From the NCBI RefSeq assembly GCF_042651425.1, contig NZ_JBHSCW010000004.1, positions 62,001 through 126,000 on the forward strand: a stretch of DNA of 64,000 nt, in the 5' to 3' direction. This DNA comes from Fodinicurvata halophila (GTDB lineage: Bacteria; Pseudomonadota; Alphaproteobacteria; Kiloniellales; DSM-21159). Made by a program: the position numbers and the translations under genes. A model generated the notes under the pieces. The model was given only the letters and a program-made list of their open reading frames with translations. It ran no database searches and was not told the origin of the DNA. This document shows, piece after piece, positions 15,940-24,365 of the stretch; position 1 is the first letter of the stretch; every line of letters starts with the position of its first letter.

Positions 15940-15997
15940 TGCTGCCGGGGCCCTTCGAGGCCCACACTGGTGTGCGGGCGCCTCAGGGTGAGGATAG
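15940..15997. repeat. Dispersed palindromic repeat 8
   Basis: GCTGCCGGGGCCCTTCGAGG, inner CCCACACTGGTGTGCGGG, then CGCCTCAGGGTGAGGATAG. Confidence 0.7.
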
Positions 15998-16062
15998 GAG
16001 AGAGCTGGCCGCATAAGCTTCTTCTCATGCTGAGGAAAGGGGGGAGCGAGGCGCATAATCCC

Positions 16063-16115
16063 CTCCTCATGCTGAGGTGCGCCCCGCAGGGGCGCCTCGA
16101 AGCAGCCTGGCACCG
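16063..16115. repeat. Dispersed palindromic repeat 9
   Basis: CTCCTCATGCTGAGGTGCGC, inner CCCGCAGGGG, then CGCCTCGAAGCAGCCTGGCAC. This is the best-preserved copy and almost identical in its core to repeat 13. Confidence 0.75.
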
Positions 16116-16142
16116 GCGTTGGAGCTGGCTCATGCCCCCGTC

Positions 16143-16190
16143 TGTGCCGGCAGCCTTCGAGTGCGCTTTGCGCAGCCTCTGGATGAGGAA
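16143..16190. repeat. Dispersed palindromic repeat 10
   Basis: TGTGCCGGCAGCCTTCGAGTG, then CGCTTTGCGCAGCCTCTGGATGAGGAA. Confidence 0.6.
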
Positions 16191-16251
16191 GGGAGGGAGC
16201 GGGTCTCCAATTATGTCAGGGCAGGCGGCAGGGGTGGGTCTTGGCCCGCAG

Positions 16252-16318
16252 CAACGCTGCTGCCAAGGCCCTTCGAGGCTCCGCGCTCGCGCGCTCCGCA
16301 CCTCAGGGTGAGGATAGG
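16252..16318. repeat. Dispersed palindromic repeat 11
   Basis: CAACGCTGCTGCCAAGGCCC, TTCGAGGCTCCGCGCTCGCG, then CTCCGCACCTCAGGGTGAGG. The same flank (CAACGCTGCTGCC) precedes repeat 8, so the duplicated unit is larger than the palindrome. Confidence 0.7.
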
Positions 16319-16530
16319 AGTGAGCGGGCCGCATAACCCTCTCCTCATGCTGATAGGCCGGGCCTCGACGTATGGGGGCTTTGCTGTTGGGACGTACGGC
16401 CGACGTCATGCCGGGCTCTTTCCTGCCATAATGGGTCTTCCTCAGGATACAGGACCTGAAAGCCTGCCTGAAGGGCTGTCTGCGAGACTGCCCGGAAAAG
16501 ATGGCATCTCGCGGGCAGTGCGAGGCCACG

Positions 16531-17796
16531 CTACAACCAGTCGGGCAGCGTCTCCTGCGCCATCAGCTGCTCGTGGCTCGGGCGGGCGCGGATGATGCTG
16601 TAGTGGCTGCCTGAGACCATGATTTCGGGGGCCGGCAGGCGCGAGTTGTAGGTCGAGGCCATGGTGGCGCCGTAGGCACCGGCCGAGCGAAAGGCGAGGG
16701 CGTCGCCGGCCGCCATTTCGGGCAGCGGGCGGCCGGCAGCGAAGATGTCGCCGCTCTCGCAGACCGGGCCCACCACGTCGAACGGCTGCCGCGTTGCGTC
16801 GGGGGCCGCTTCGCGCAGCGGTTGGATCTCGTGCCAGGCGTCGTAGAGGGCCGGGCGCAGCAGGTCGTTCATGGCGGCGTCCAGGATCAGGAAACGCCGG
16901 CTGCGCCCCTGCTTGACGAACAGCACTCGGGCGAGCAGCAGGCCGGCCTCGCCCACCAGGTGGCGGCCCGGCTCGAAGACGAGCGGTACGCCCAGCTGGC
17001 CTACGGTGCGGCGGACCACGGCGGCATAGTCCTCGACCGACGGCAGGCTCTCGCCCTGGTAGGCGATGCCCAGGCCACCGCCCATGTCCAGGTGCTCCAG
17101 GGGGTGGCCGGCGCTGCGCATCTCGGTAAACAGCTCGGCGACCCGCCGGAAGGCGGCCTCGAAGGGCTCCAGCTGGGTGATTTGTGAGCCGATGTGTACG
17201 GCCAGTCCCTTGATCGCAAGGCCCGGAAGCCCGCCGGCAAGCTGCAGCAGCTCGGGTATGTCGCGGATGTCGATGCCGAACTTGTTTTCGGACTTGCCGG
17301 TGGTGATCTTGGCGTGGGTCTTGGCGTCCACGTCGGGATTGACGCGCAGGGCCACCGGGGCGGTCTTGCCGAGGCCGCGCGCCACGGCGTCCAGGCGCAG
17401 CAGCTCCTCGCGCGATTCCACGTTGAACTGCAGGATGCCGGTCTCCAGGCCCAGGGCCATCTCGCCGTCGCTCTTGCCGACACCGGCGAAGACGATCCTG
17501 TCCGCCGGCACGCCGGCGGCCAGCGCCCGGCGCAGTTCACCCTCGGACACCACGTCGGCGCCGGCGCCCAGTTCCGCGAAGCTGCGGATCACCGCCAGGT
17601 GGGGATTGGCCTTCACCGCATAGCAGATGCGGGCGTCCAGGCCGGCGTCCTGCAGCGCGCCGGCAAAACGCCGGTAGGCGGCCTGCAGGTCGGCACGGGA
17701 ATAGACGAAGGCCGGGGTGCCCACCTCTTCGATCAGGCGGTCCAGCGGCAGGTCTTCGGCATGCAGGATGCCGTTGCGGTAGGCAAAGGCGCTCAT
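16531..17796 (-). CDS. lysA: Diaminopimelate decarboxylase
   Basis: 421 residues from ATG 17796 (an in-frame TTG at 17802 would add two). PLP-dependent fold-type III decarboxylase that makes L-lysine from meso-diaminopimelate, the last step of lysine synthesis. Seen: ICYAVKANPHLAVI with the PLP lysine (about residue 62), HIGSQ, MGGGLGI, EPGRHLVGEAGLL and the C-terminal GPVCESGDIFA with the catalytic Cys donated across the dimer. It is the last gene of argH-lptM-lysA and lies 22 bases after lptM. Confidence 0.96.
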   Translation of the reverse strand: MSAFAYRNGILHAEDLPLDRLIEEVGTPAFVYSRADLQAAYRRFAGALQDAGLDARICYAVKANPHLAVIRSFAELGAGADVVSEGELRRALAAGVPADRIVFAGVGKSDGEMALGLETGILQFNVESREELLRLDAVARGLGKTAPVALRVNPDVDAKTHAKITTGKSENKFGIDIRDIPELLQLAGGLPGLAIKGLAVHIGSQITQLEPFEAAFRRVAELFTEMRSAGHPLEHLDMGGGLGIAYQGESLPSVEDYAAVVRRTVGQLGVPLVFEPGRHLVGEAGLLLARVLFVKQGRSRRFLILDAAMNDLLRPALYDAWHEIQPLREAAPDATRQPFDVVGPVCESGDIFAAGRPLPEMAAGDALAFRSAGAYGATMASTYNSRLPAPEIMVSGSHYSIIRARPSHEQLMAQETLPDWL

Positions 17797-17818
17797 GATC
17801 AAAGGCTTCCGGACAGGG

Positions 17819-17998
17819 TCAGTCGTCTTCGGGTTTGCGGGGCGGGACCACCGTGGAGGGCTTGGGGTAGGTCTTGGGGTAGGTGAAGGCCTCCTCGCGG
17901 TCCTCGGGCGGGTTGATGCTGCCCTTCTTGCCGCAGGCTGTCAGCGACAGCGCTGCCAGCAGGGCGAGGAGCAGGGCGGATCGAGAGAGCTTCGTCAT
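17819..17998 (-). CDS. lptM: LptM-type small lipoprotein
   Basis: 59 residues. N-terminal signal with lipobox LTAC (Cys at residue 22), then GKKGSINPPEDREE and a Pro-rich tail ending VVPPRKPEDD. The Cys-Gly-x-x-G start after the lipobox and the position between argH and lysA match LptM (formerly YifL), a lipoprotein that assists LptD maturation in the outer membrane of E. coli. The ATG overlaps the argH stop (ATGA), so the two are translationally coupled. Confidence 0.85.
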   Translation of the reverse strand: MTKLSRSALLLALLAALSLTACGKKGSINPPEDREEAFTYPKTYPKPSTVVPPRKPEDD

Positions 17999-19449
17999 GA
18001 CAGGAACCTTTCCCGGGCGGCGGCGATGGCCTCGCGGACCCGCTCCGGTGCGGTGCCGCCCTGGGAGCGGCGGCTGGCCACCGAGCGTTCCACGGTCAGC
18101 ACCTCGTAGATGTCCTCAGTGATGCGCGGCTCCACGGCCTGCATCTCGGCCAGCGAAAGCTCGGCCAGGTCGCGGCCGTCGGCCTCGGCCCGGGCCACCA
18201 GGGCGCCGGTGACGTGATGGGCGTCGCGGAAGGGCAGGTTCAACACGCGCACCAGCCAGTCGGCCAGGTCGGTGGCGGTGAGATAGCCCTTGGTCGTGGC
18301 CGCGCGCATGCGCTCGCGATCGGCCTTCATGTCGCGGACCATGCCGGTGGTGGCCGACAGCGCGAGCGCCAGGGTGTCGGCCGCCTCGAAGACCGGCTCC
18401 TTGTCCTCCTGCATGTCCTTGCCATAGGCCAGCGGCAGGCCCTTCATGACGATCAGCAGGGCGTTGAGTGCGCCGACCAGGCGCCCGGCCTTGGCGCGCA
18501 CCAGCTCGGCCGCGTCGGGGTTCTTCTTCTGCGGCATGATGGAGCTGCCGGTGGTGAAGGCATCGCTCAGCTGGATGAAGCGGAAGCCCTCGGAGCACCA
18601 GATCACGATCTCCTCGGAAAAGCGCGAGAGATGCACGCCCAGCAGGCTGGCGGCCGCAAGGAACTCCACGGCGAAGTCGCGATCGGAGACGGCGTCCAGC
18701 GAGTTGGCCATGGGCCGCTCGAAGCCCAGGGCCCGGGCCGTCATCTCGCGGTCGATGGGAAAGCCGGTGCCGGCCAGCGCGGCTGCGCCCAAAGGCGATT
18801 CGTTCAGGCGCTTGCGGCAGTCGGCGAAGCGCCCGCGGTCGCGGCCCAGCATCTCCACATAGGCCAGCAGGTGATGGGCGAAGGTGACCGGCTGGGCCGC
18901 CTGGAGATGGGTGTAGCCCGGCATGACGGTTTCCGTTTCGGCGTCCGCCTGGTCCAGCAGGGCCGCCTGCAGGTCGGCCAGCAGGGCGTCCAGGGCGTCG
19001 ATTGTGTCGCGCACCCAGAGACGGAAGTCGGTGGCCACCTGGTCATTGCGCGAGCGCGCGGTGTGCAGGCGCCCGGCGGCTTCGCCGATCAACTCGCGCA
19101 GGCGCGACTCCACGTTCATGTGGATGTCCTCGAGCGCGGCGGAGAAGGTGAATTCACCGGCCTCGATCTCCTGGCGGATGCGTTCCAGACCGTCCTGGAT
19201 GGCGGTGTTGTCGTCCTGGGTAAGAATGCCGCATTCCGCCAGCATGGCGGCATGTGCTTGACTGGCCCGGATGTCCTGGGCGTAGAAGCGGCGGTCCACG
19301 TCGATGGACGCGTTGATGCGCTCCATCACCTCGGAGGGTGCAGTGGTGAAGCGTCCGCCCCACATGGTATTGCTGGGCGCGGTCGTATCGGGCGCGGCGC
19401 CGGAGGTGCTGTCGGACCCCTTGCGGTCCCCTGAGGAGTGCGTGCTCAT
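17995..19449 (-). CDS. argH: Argininosuccinate lyase
   Basis: 484 residues from ATG 19449. It splits argininosuccinate into arginine and fumarate, the final arginine step. The fumarase/aspartase superfamily signature GSSIMPQKKNPDAAE is present, as are TARSRNDQVATDFRLW and MPGYTHLQAAQP. The first 28 residues (to MWGGRF) exceed most homologues and are low-complexity Ser/Thr-rich, so a start at the internal ATG near 19365 is possible. No ribosome binding site is obvious before 19449, and TACACA lies 7 bases upstream. First gene of the argH-lptM-lysA operon. Confidence 0.95.
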   Translation of the reverse strand: MSTHSSGDRKGSDSTSGAAPDTTAPSNTMWGGRFTTAPSEVMERINASIDVDRRFYAQDIRASQAHAAMLAECGILTQDDNTAIQDGLERIRQEIEAGEFTFSAALEDIHMNVESRLRELIGEAAGRLHTARSRNDQVATDFRLWVRDTIDALDALLADLQAALLDQADAETETVMPGYTHLQAAQPVTFAHHLLAYVEMLGRDRGRFADCRKRLNESPLGAAALAGTGFPIDREMTARALGFERPMANSLDAVSDRDFAVEFLAAASLLGVHLSRFSEEIVIWCSEGFRFIQLSDAFTTGSSIMPQKKNPDAAELVRAKAGRLVGALNALLIVMKGLPLAYGKDMQEDKEPVFEAADTLALALSATTGMVRDMKADRERMRAATTKGYLTATDLADWLVRVLNLPFRDAHHVTGALVARAEADGRDLAELSLAEMQAVEPRITEDIYEVLTVERSVASRRSQGGTAPERVREAIAAARERFLS

Positions 19450-19467
19450 GGGCGAATTGTGTAGCGG

Positions 19468-20067
19468 ATGAGAGACATGAACAAAAACCTTTTTCGCGCG
19501 GGCGCAGCGGTGGGCGCAGTGCTGTTTGCGCTGCTGATGGGCGCAGGACAGGTTGCCGCCCAGCCGGCGCCGCCGCGCGAAGGTGTCTTCGGCGACAGTT
19601 ACGTGGAGATCATTCCCTTCGGCGAGACGCCCGAGGCGGCCTTCACGGAGCTGCAAGACGGCGAGGAGATCGAGCGCCACATCGCCGACTTCGAAGGCCA
19701 GCTGCTGGTGGTCAATTTCTGGGCCACCTGGTGCAAGCCCTGTATCGAGGAGATGCCCGAGCTGAATGCGCTGCAGACGGAGCATGGCGGTGACGACCTG
19801 CAGGTGCTGACGGTCTCCAACGACCGCGGCGGTGCGGAGGAGGTCCTGCCCTTCTACGAGGACTACGGCCTCGAGGATCTGGGTGTCTACCTGGATCCCA
19901 AGGGCGAGCTTGCGCGTGACTTCCAGGTGCGCGGCCTGCCCACCACCTTCATCGTGGACCGCCAGGGTCAGGTGGTCGGCCGAATCGAGGGCATCGTCCC
20001 CTGGAACGCGCCGGAAGCCCACAAGCTGCTGGACTTCTACCTGGAGGGCCGGCATCGGGAGGAGTGA
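19468..20067 (+). CDS. TlpA-like periplasmic thioredoxin
   Basis: 199 residues (ATG 19477 is an alternative start). A signal or membrane anchor at residues about 8-30 is followed by a TlpA/ResA-type thioredoxin domain with the redox motif FWATWCKPC and the cis-Pro loop RGLPTTFIVD. Family role: periplasmic disulfide reductase, often for cytochrome oxidase or cytochrome c assembly. It is transcribed divergently from argH with 18 bases between starts, so the promoters must overlap. The substrate is unknown, and the ccm cluster with its own CcmG is 26 kb away. Confidence 0.9.
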   Translation: MRDMNKNLFRAGAAVGAVLFALLMGAGQVAAQPAPPREGVFGDSYVEIIPFGETPEAAFTELQDGEEIERHIADFEGQLLVVNFWATWCKPCIEEMPELNALQTEHGGDDLQVLTVSNDRGGAEEVLPFYEDYGLEDLGVYLDPKGELARDFQVRGLPTTFIVDRQGQVVGRIEGIVPWNAPEAHKLLDFYLEGRHREE

Positions 20068-20093
20068 GGGGCGCTTGAGCCGGCGGCACCGTT

Positions 20094-20141
20094 CGTGCCG
20101 GGGTCCTTCGAGGCTCGCTTACGCTCATACCTCAGGACGAG
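20094..20141. repeat. Dispersed palindromic repeat 12
   Basis: CGTGCCGGGGTCCTTCGAGGC, then CGCTCATACCTCAGGACGAG, 26 bases after the thioredoxin stop. Confidence 0.7.
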
Positions 20142-20171
20142 AAAAGTTTTTTATTTTCAGTCACCTAAATC

Positions 20172-20220
20172 ACTCATGCTGAGGTGCGCCCCGCAGGGGT
20201 GCCTCGAAGCATCTGGCACA
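20172..20220. repeat. Dispersed palindromic repeat 13
   Basis: CTCATGCTGAGGTGCGCCCC, then GCAGGGGTGCCTCGAAGCAT and CTGGCACA, facing repeat 12 across an AT-rich 30-base gap. Confidence 0.72.
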
Positions 20221-20239
20221 AATGGGCGCGGAGGGTGCA

Positions 20240-21961
20240 TCACGTCACCTCCAGCACGGCGCCGCGGACGGGGCTGGGGCGGTAGGTGGTGCAGCCCTTG
20301 CAGCCCAGGTCCCAGGCCAGGTCGTAGAGGTCCTTGAAGTCCTCGAAGGACATATCCTCCGGCACGTTCACGGTCTTGGACACCGCCGCGTCGATGTAGT
20401 CCTGGACGACGGCCTGGGTCTCCAGATGGGCCCGGGGCGAGAGGCTGCGGGCGTCGACGAAGATCTCCTCCGGCGGCTCCGTCTCGAAGCGATCCCGGTA
20501 GAGCTTGAAGGCGGGATCCGTTACCTCCTCTTGCTGGCGTGACCCGCCGCGGGTCAGGACATTGCGGGTATAGCCGAAGGCGAAGACCGGCTCGATGCCC
20601 GAGGAGACGTTGTCGGCCAGAAGCGAGATGGTGCCGGTGGGCGCGATGGAGGTCAGCAGGGCGTTGCGCAGGCCGTGGCGCGCGATCTTCGTTCGGAGTT
20701 CATCGTCCAGCCAGGCCAGGCCCTCGCCAGCCAGGAAGCGTTCGGCGTCGAACAGCGGAAAGGCGCCCTTCTCGGCCGCCAGCTCGCAGGAGGCCTCGTA
20801 GGCGGCGCGGCGCAGTACGGACATCCAGCGGCGGATAGCCTCGAGCGCCTCGGGGCTGCCGTAGCGCAGGTTGCAGCACATCAACGCATCGGCCAGCCCC
20901 GTGACGCCCAGGCCGATGCGGCGCTTGGCGTAAGCTTCGCGCTGCTGCTGCTCCAGCGGGAAGCGCGATGTGTCGATGGCGTTGTCGAGCAGGCGTACGG
21001 CCGTACGTGTCACCTGTTCCAGCTGGTCCAGGTCCAGGTCAGCGTCCTGCGTGAAGGGCGCGCGGATCAGGGACATCAGGTTGACCGAGCCCAGCAGACA
21101 GGCGCCGTAGGGCGGCAGCGGCTGCTCCCCACAGGGGTTGGTGGCGTTGATTTCCTCGCAGTAGGCGAGATTGTTCAAGCGGTTGATGCGGTCGATGAAG
21201 AGTACGCCCGGTTCGGAGTAGCGATAGGTGCTCTCCAGGATCCTCTCCCAGAGCGTACGCGCCGGCAGGCTGCGCCAGGTCCGGCCCTCGAAGTGCAGCG
21301 GCCAGTCGCGGTCGTGGCGCACCGCCTCCATGAAGGCGTCGCTGACCAGCACCGAGAGATTGAAGTTCGTCAGACGGCCCTTTTCCTGCTTGGCCGTGAT
21401 AAAGCGCTCGATGTCGGGATGGTCGCAGCGCAGGGTGGCCATCATGGCCCCGCGTCGGGCGCCCGCCGACATGATGGTGGCGCACATGCGGTCCCAGACC
21501 TCCATGAAGCTGACGGGCCCGGAGGCCTCGGCATCGATGCTCTGGATGTGGGCGCCGGCCGGGCGCAGGGTGGAGAAGTCGTAGCCGATGCCGCCGCCCT
21601 GCTGCAGGGTCAGCGCGGCCTCGCGCAGGTGTGCGAAGATGCCGCCCAGGTCGTCGGGGATGCTGCCCATGACGAAGCAGTTGAACAGGGTGACGTCCCG
21701 GTTGCTGCCGCTGCCGGCCAGGATGCGCCCGCCGGGCAGGAATCGGAAGCCCTCGAGGATGTCGTAGAAGCGCTGTTCCCAGCCGGCCCTGTCGGTCTCG
21801 GCGGCGGCAAGAGTCCGCGCCACGCGGTGCCAGCTGTCGCCGATGGCCTCTTCACCCGGCACGCCGTCTGGATTTTTCAGACGATACTTCATCTCCCAGA
21901 TTCGCCGGGAAAAGGGGGAGAGCTCCGTTTTCGGGCTATCCATCTGCGAGAAGTCCGTCAT
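20240..21961 (-). CDS. nrdJ: Adenosylcobalamin-dependent ribonucleotide reductase (class II)
   Basis: 573 residues from ATG 21961 (GAGGTG 6 bases upstream). Reduces ribonucleotides to deoxyribonucleotides with coenzyme B12. Seen: FLPGGRILAGSG, FNCFVMGS with the first active-site Cys (residue 95), GGGIGYDFS, the finger-loop NATNPCGEQ with the thiyl Cys, SIAPTGTISLLADNVSSGIEP, and the end CKGCTTYRPSPVRG. It stops directly after the catalytic barrel; long members of the family continue with a Cys-containing tail used for re-reduction, absent here. B12 dependence allows aerobic and anaerobic use. Confidence 0.94.
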   Translation of the reverse strand: MTDFSQMDSPKTELSPFSRRIWEMKYRLKNPDGVPGEEAIGDSWHRVARTLAAAETDRAGWEQRFYDILEGFRFLPGGRILAGSGSNRDVTLFNCFVMGSIPDDLGGIFAHLREAALTLQQGGGIGYDFSTLRPAGAHIQSIDAEASGPVSFMEVWDRMCATIMSAGARRGAMMATLRCDHPDIERFITAKQEKGRLTNFNLSVLVSDAFMEAVRHDRDWPLHFEGRTWRSLPARTLWERILESTYRYSEPGVLFIDRINRLNNLAYCEEINATNPCGEQPLPPYGACLLGSVNLMSLIRAPFTQDADLDLDQLEQVTRTAVRLLDNAIDTSRFPLEQQQREAYAKRRIGLGVTGLADALMCCNLRYGSPEALEAIRRWMSVLRRAAYEASCELAAEKGAFPLFDAERFLAGEGLAWLDDELRTKIARHGLRNALLTSIAPTGTISLLADNVSSGIEPVFAFGYTRNVLTRGGSRQQEEVTDPAFKLYRDRFETEPPEEIFVDARSLSPRAHLETQAVVQDYIDAAVSKTVNVPEDMSFEDFKDLYDLAWDLGCKGCTTYRPSPVRGAVLEVT

Positions 21962-22057
21962 CAAGGCACCTCGGCCCGTGAAGTGATGCACTCTGCCGAC
22001 AGGATAGGCGAGAGGGGCCCGATCCTGCCAGAGATTTGGCGGCGGGCGCGGACCGCT

Positions 22058-22795
22058 TCAAGCTGCCGGTCCGTTCCGCTCCGGACTTTCGGCCAGTTCC
22101 AGGCTGGCCGGCTCGATGCTCTCGCCGAGACGCGCCATGACCTCGTTGCGGGACAAGCCGGCGGGAATGCGGGGCAGTAGGCGCAGGGTGATGCACCCCG
22201 GGCGCTTGAGGAATGACCGGCGCCCCCAGAACAGCCCCGAGTTGAGCGCCGCCGGAACCAGGGGCGCCTCGTGTTCCAGAGCCTTGTAAAGGGCTGCCAC
22301 GCCCGGCTGGTAGGGACGGCTCTGGCCGGGCAGGGTGCGGGTGCCCTCGGGAAAGATGATGACAGGCCGCCCCTCCCTCAGGCGCTCCCGGGCCTGGCCC
22401 TGGAGGCTGCGCAAGGTGCGCGCCGCCCCGCGCCGATCGATGGCGATCATGCCCATGTGCTTGAGGTAGGCGCCGAAGAGCGGAATCTGCAGCAACTCCT
22501 TCTTCAGGATGTAGACCGGTCGGTCGAGCAGCAGGACGAAGATAAGGGTATCCCAGGCGGACTGGTGCTTGCTGGCAATGAGAGCGGCGCCCTCGGGCAG
22601 ATGCTCGCGCCCCTCCATCCGCCAGTCCAGGCCGACGATGACACGCAGCAGGAAGAAGATACTGCGGACCCAGAACCGCCCGGCGCGCCACATGTAGACG
22701 GGCGGCAGCAGCAGCAGCGGCATGTAGGCCAGGGCCAGCAGGGTGGTCCAGGCATAGAACAGCCCGTTGAACAGCAGGGAGCGCAGGAAGGTCAT
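22058..22795 (-). CDS. plsC: 1-acyl-sn-glycerol-3-phosphate acyltransferase
   Basis: 245 residues. Membrane-bound acyltransferase that makes phosphatidic acid. N-terminal hydrophobic segments (residues 10-35 and 43-55), HX4D catalytic motif KHQSAWD (His 77, Asp 82) and the glycerophosphate-binding FPEGTR (148-153). Last gene of ftsE-ftsX-DUF218-plsC; its ATG overlaps the preceding stop (ATGA). Confidence 0.93.
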   Translation of the reverse strand: MTFLRSLLFNGLFYAWTTLLALAYMPLLLLPPVYMWRAGRFWVRSIFFLLRVIVGLDWRMEGREHLPEGAALIASKHQSAWDTLIFVLLLDRPVYILKKELLQIPLFGAYLKHMGMIAIDRRGAARTLRSLQGQARERLREGRPVIIFPEGTRTLPGQSRPYQPGVAALYKALEHEAPLVPAALNSGLFWGRRSFLKRPGCITLRLLPRIPAGLSRNEVMARLGESIEPASLELAESPERNGPAA

Positions 22796-23469
22796 TCGCT
22801 GACAATCCCCTTCGTCGCGCCCTCCTGACGATTGCCCGTGGTCTCGTCCGATCCCTCCTCGGACAGCGGCAGGGGTTGACGCAGGGAGGCGATCAGGTAC
22901 TTGGCGTACTCGTTGACCAGCAGGGCGAGACTGCGGACACGCCAGCGCCAGTCCTCTTCCCGGAAGGCCTCTGGGAAGACCGGTTCGGCCAGGATCTCCA
23001 CACCAGGGACGGCGCGCCGCAATTCCATCAGGCTGCGGGGCATGTGATAGGCTGCCGTGACCAGGCGCAGGGAGCGCAGATCGTTCCTGCGCACCCAGTC
23101 GCCGGTTTCCTGGGCATTCTCACGCGTGTTGCCGGCGGCATAGCCAAGCTCGATGCAACAGCGCAGGTCCTCCGGCCGGCGCGCGGCGACCTCGAGCAGT
23201 TCGTCGACCTCGACGCCACGATAGACGCCGGACACGAAAAGGCGTTGAGCCTGGCCGTCCTCAAGCAGTCTCAGGCCCTGGTCCAACCGGCCGCTGCCCC
23301 CCGTCCAGACCACGATGGCATCCACCGGGCGTTCGGGAGCTTCGGGTTGTGTGGGAATGCCGGCCGCAAAACGGGCCAGGCCGAAGAGGAAGCCGGCCAG
23401 CAACAGGGCTGGCAGCAGGAGGATCAGCCGGCCGCGTCGCTTGCGGCGCGAGGCGGATTTCACAGTCAT
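22792..23469 (-). CDS. YdcF/DUF218 family membrane protein
   Basis: 225 residues from ATG 23469, chosen because it overlaps the ftsX stop (ATGA). A basic N-terminus and one membrane segment (residues about 14-33) precede a DUF218 domain: DAIVVWTGGSGRLDQGLRLL, LFVSGV, NTRENAQETGDW and AAYHMPRSLMEL. SanA/ElyC/YdcF relatives act in envelope or peptidoglycan-precursor metabolism, but the reaction is not established. Coupling to ftsEX and plsC fits an envelope function. Confidence 0.88.
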   Translation of the reverse strand: MTVKSASRRKRRGRLILLLPALLLAGFLFGLARFAAGIPTQPEAPERPVDAIVVWTGGSGRLDQGLRLLEDGQAQRLFVSGVYRGVEVDELLEVAARRPEDLRCCIELGYAAGNTRENAQETGDWVRRNDLRSLRLVTAAYHMPRSLMELRRAVPGVEILAEPVFPEAFREEDWRWRVRSLALLVNEYAKYLIASLRQPLPLSEEGSDETTGNRQEGATKGIVSE

Positions 23470-24365
23470 GTCAGCCGCGCCAGTGTCCTCAATACTGTGA
23501 TGCGAGCAGTGACCAGAGCGACCACTGCGGTGAAAATGGGCAGAATCAGCAGCAGCGCCCAATCCATATAACCAAGGGAAAGATCGGGCAAGAGGGCGGT
23601 CGGCTGGCGATCCACCAGCCGGTCCAGCCCGATCAGGGTGGCCACCGCGGCCAGCAGGCCAATCAGGCCGCCGCCCAGGCCCAGGCGGAAGGCGTGAGCC
23701 TGGAACTGCGCGGCCACATAGCGGTCGCGGGCGCCGATCAGGTGCAGCAGCTCGATCATCTGGCGGTGGATGGACAGGCCGGTGCGAGTGACGAAGATGA
23801 CGGTGATGACAGCGGCTGCCCCGACCAGGAGGACGACCAGCAGGGCCACGGTCTGGATCGATTGCGCGAAGTCCAGCAGCCCGCCAATCCAGCGCTGGTG
23901 ATCATCCACCTGGGCGCCGGGCGCCAGCGCCGTGACCTGCGACTCGAATTCCGCCGGCAGGCTCTGGTCCGCACGCAGCTCCAGCGTGATGAGCTGCGGG
24001 ATGGGCAGATCCGCCTCGCTCGCCAGGTCGCCCAGCCAGGGCTCCACCAGTTCGGCGCTGCGCTGGGGACCGAGAACATCCACGCTGTGCACGGCGGGCA
24101 CCTGCACCAGGTAGTCCACCAGGGCGTCCATGTCGGCCGCCTCGGCGGGATTTGCGGACTCCGAGAGTGCCGCATGCGGCACCTGGATGGTGATGCGCCC
24201 CGAGAGATCCTGGTCCCAGCGCGCCGCGATCTTTTGGGCGGCCAGCGCACTGACCAGCGCGATGGCCGCCAGGTAGACCATGAAGGCGATCAGCCAGGGC
24301 AGGAAGCGGGCCGAAGCGTCGCGGGCGAGCGGCAGGTCGCGTGGCCTGCGGCGCAGACGGATCAT
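23466..24365 (-). CDS. ftsX: Cell division protein FtsX
   Basis: 299 residues, four membrane segments (about residues 22-44, 172-196, 222-245 and 268-290) with the periplasmic domain between the first two, as in FtsX. With FtsE it forms the ABC-type complex that activates peptidoglycan hydrolases at the septum. The ATG overlaps the ftsE stop. Confidence 0.92.
   Translation of the reverse strand: MIRLRRRPRDLPLARDASARFLPWLIAFMVYLAAIALVSALAAQKIAARWDQDLSGRITIQVPHAALSESANPAEAADMDALVDYLVQVPAVHSVDVLGPQRSAELVEPWLGDLASEADLPIPQLITLELRADQSLPAEFESQVTALAPGAQVDDHQRWIGGLLDFAQSIQTVALLVVLLVGAAAVITVIFVTRTGLSIHRQMIELLHLIGARDRYVAAQFQAHAFRLGLGGGLIGLLAAVATLIGLDRLVDRQPTALLPDLSLGYMDWALLLILPIFTAVVALVTARITVLRTLARLT

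Larger units (their letters stand above)
15889..16530. other. Repeat-filled spacer between DUF4175 gene and lysA
   Basis: 642 bases, the longest gene-free stretch. It holds at least four palindromic repeats (15940-15997, 16063-16115, 16143-16190, 16252-16318) and partial copies at 16024 and 16343. Several open frames cross it but are made of repeat sequence and lack start signals. Confidence 0.7.

Noticed and set aside
15774..16529. Several open frames between the DUF4175 gene and lysA
   Set aside because: Composed of palindromic repeats, no ribosome binding sites, different frames overlap.
12969..16530. Repeat clusters as a CRISPR array
   Set aside because: Spacing is irregular, copies alternate in orientation and diverge, and no cas genes are present.
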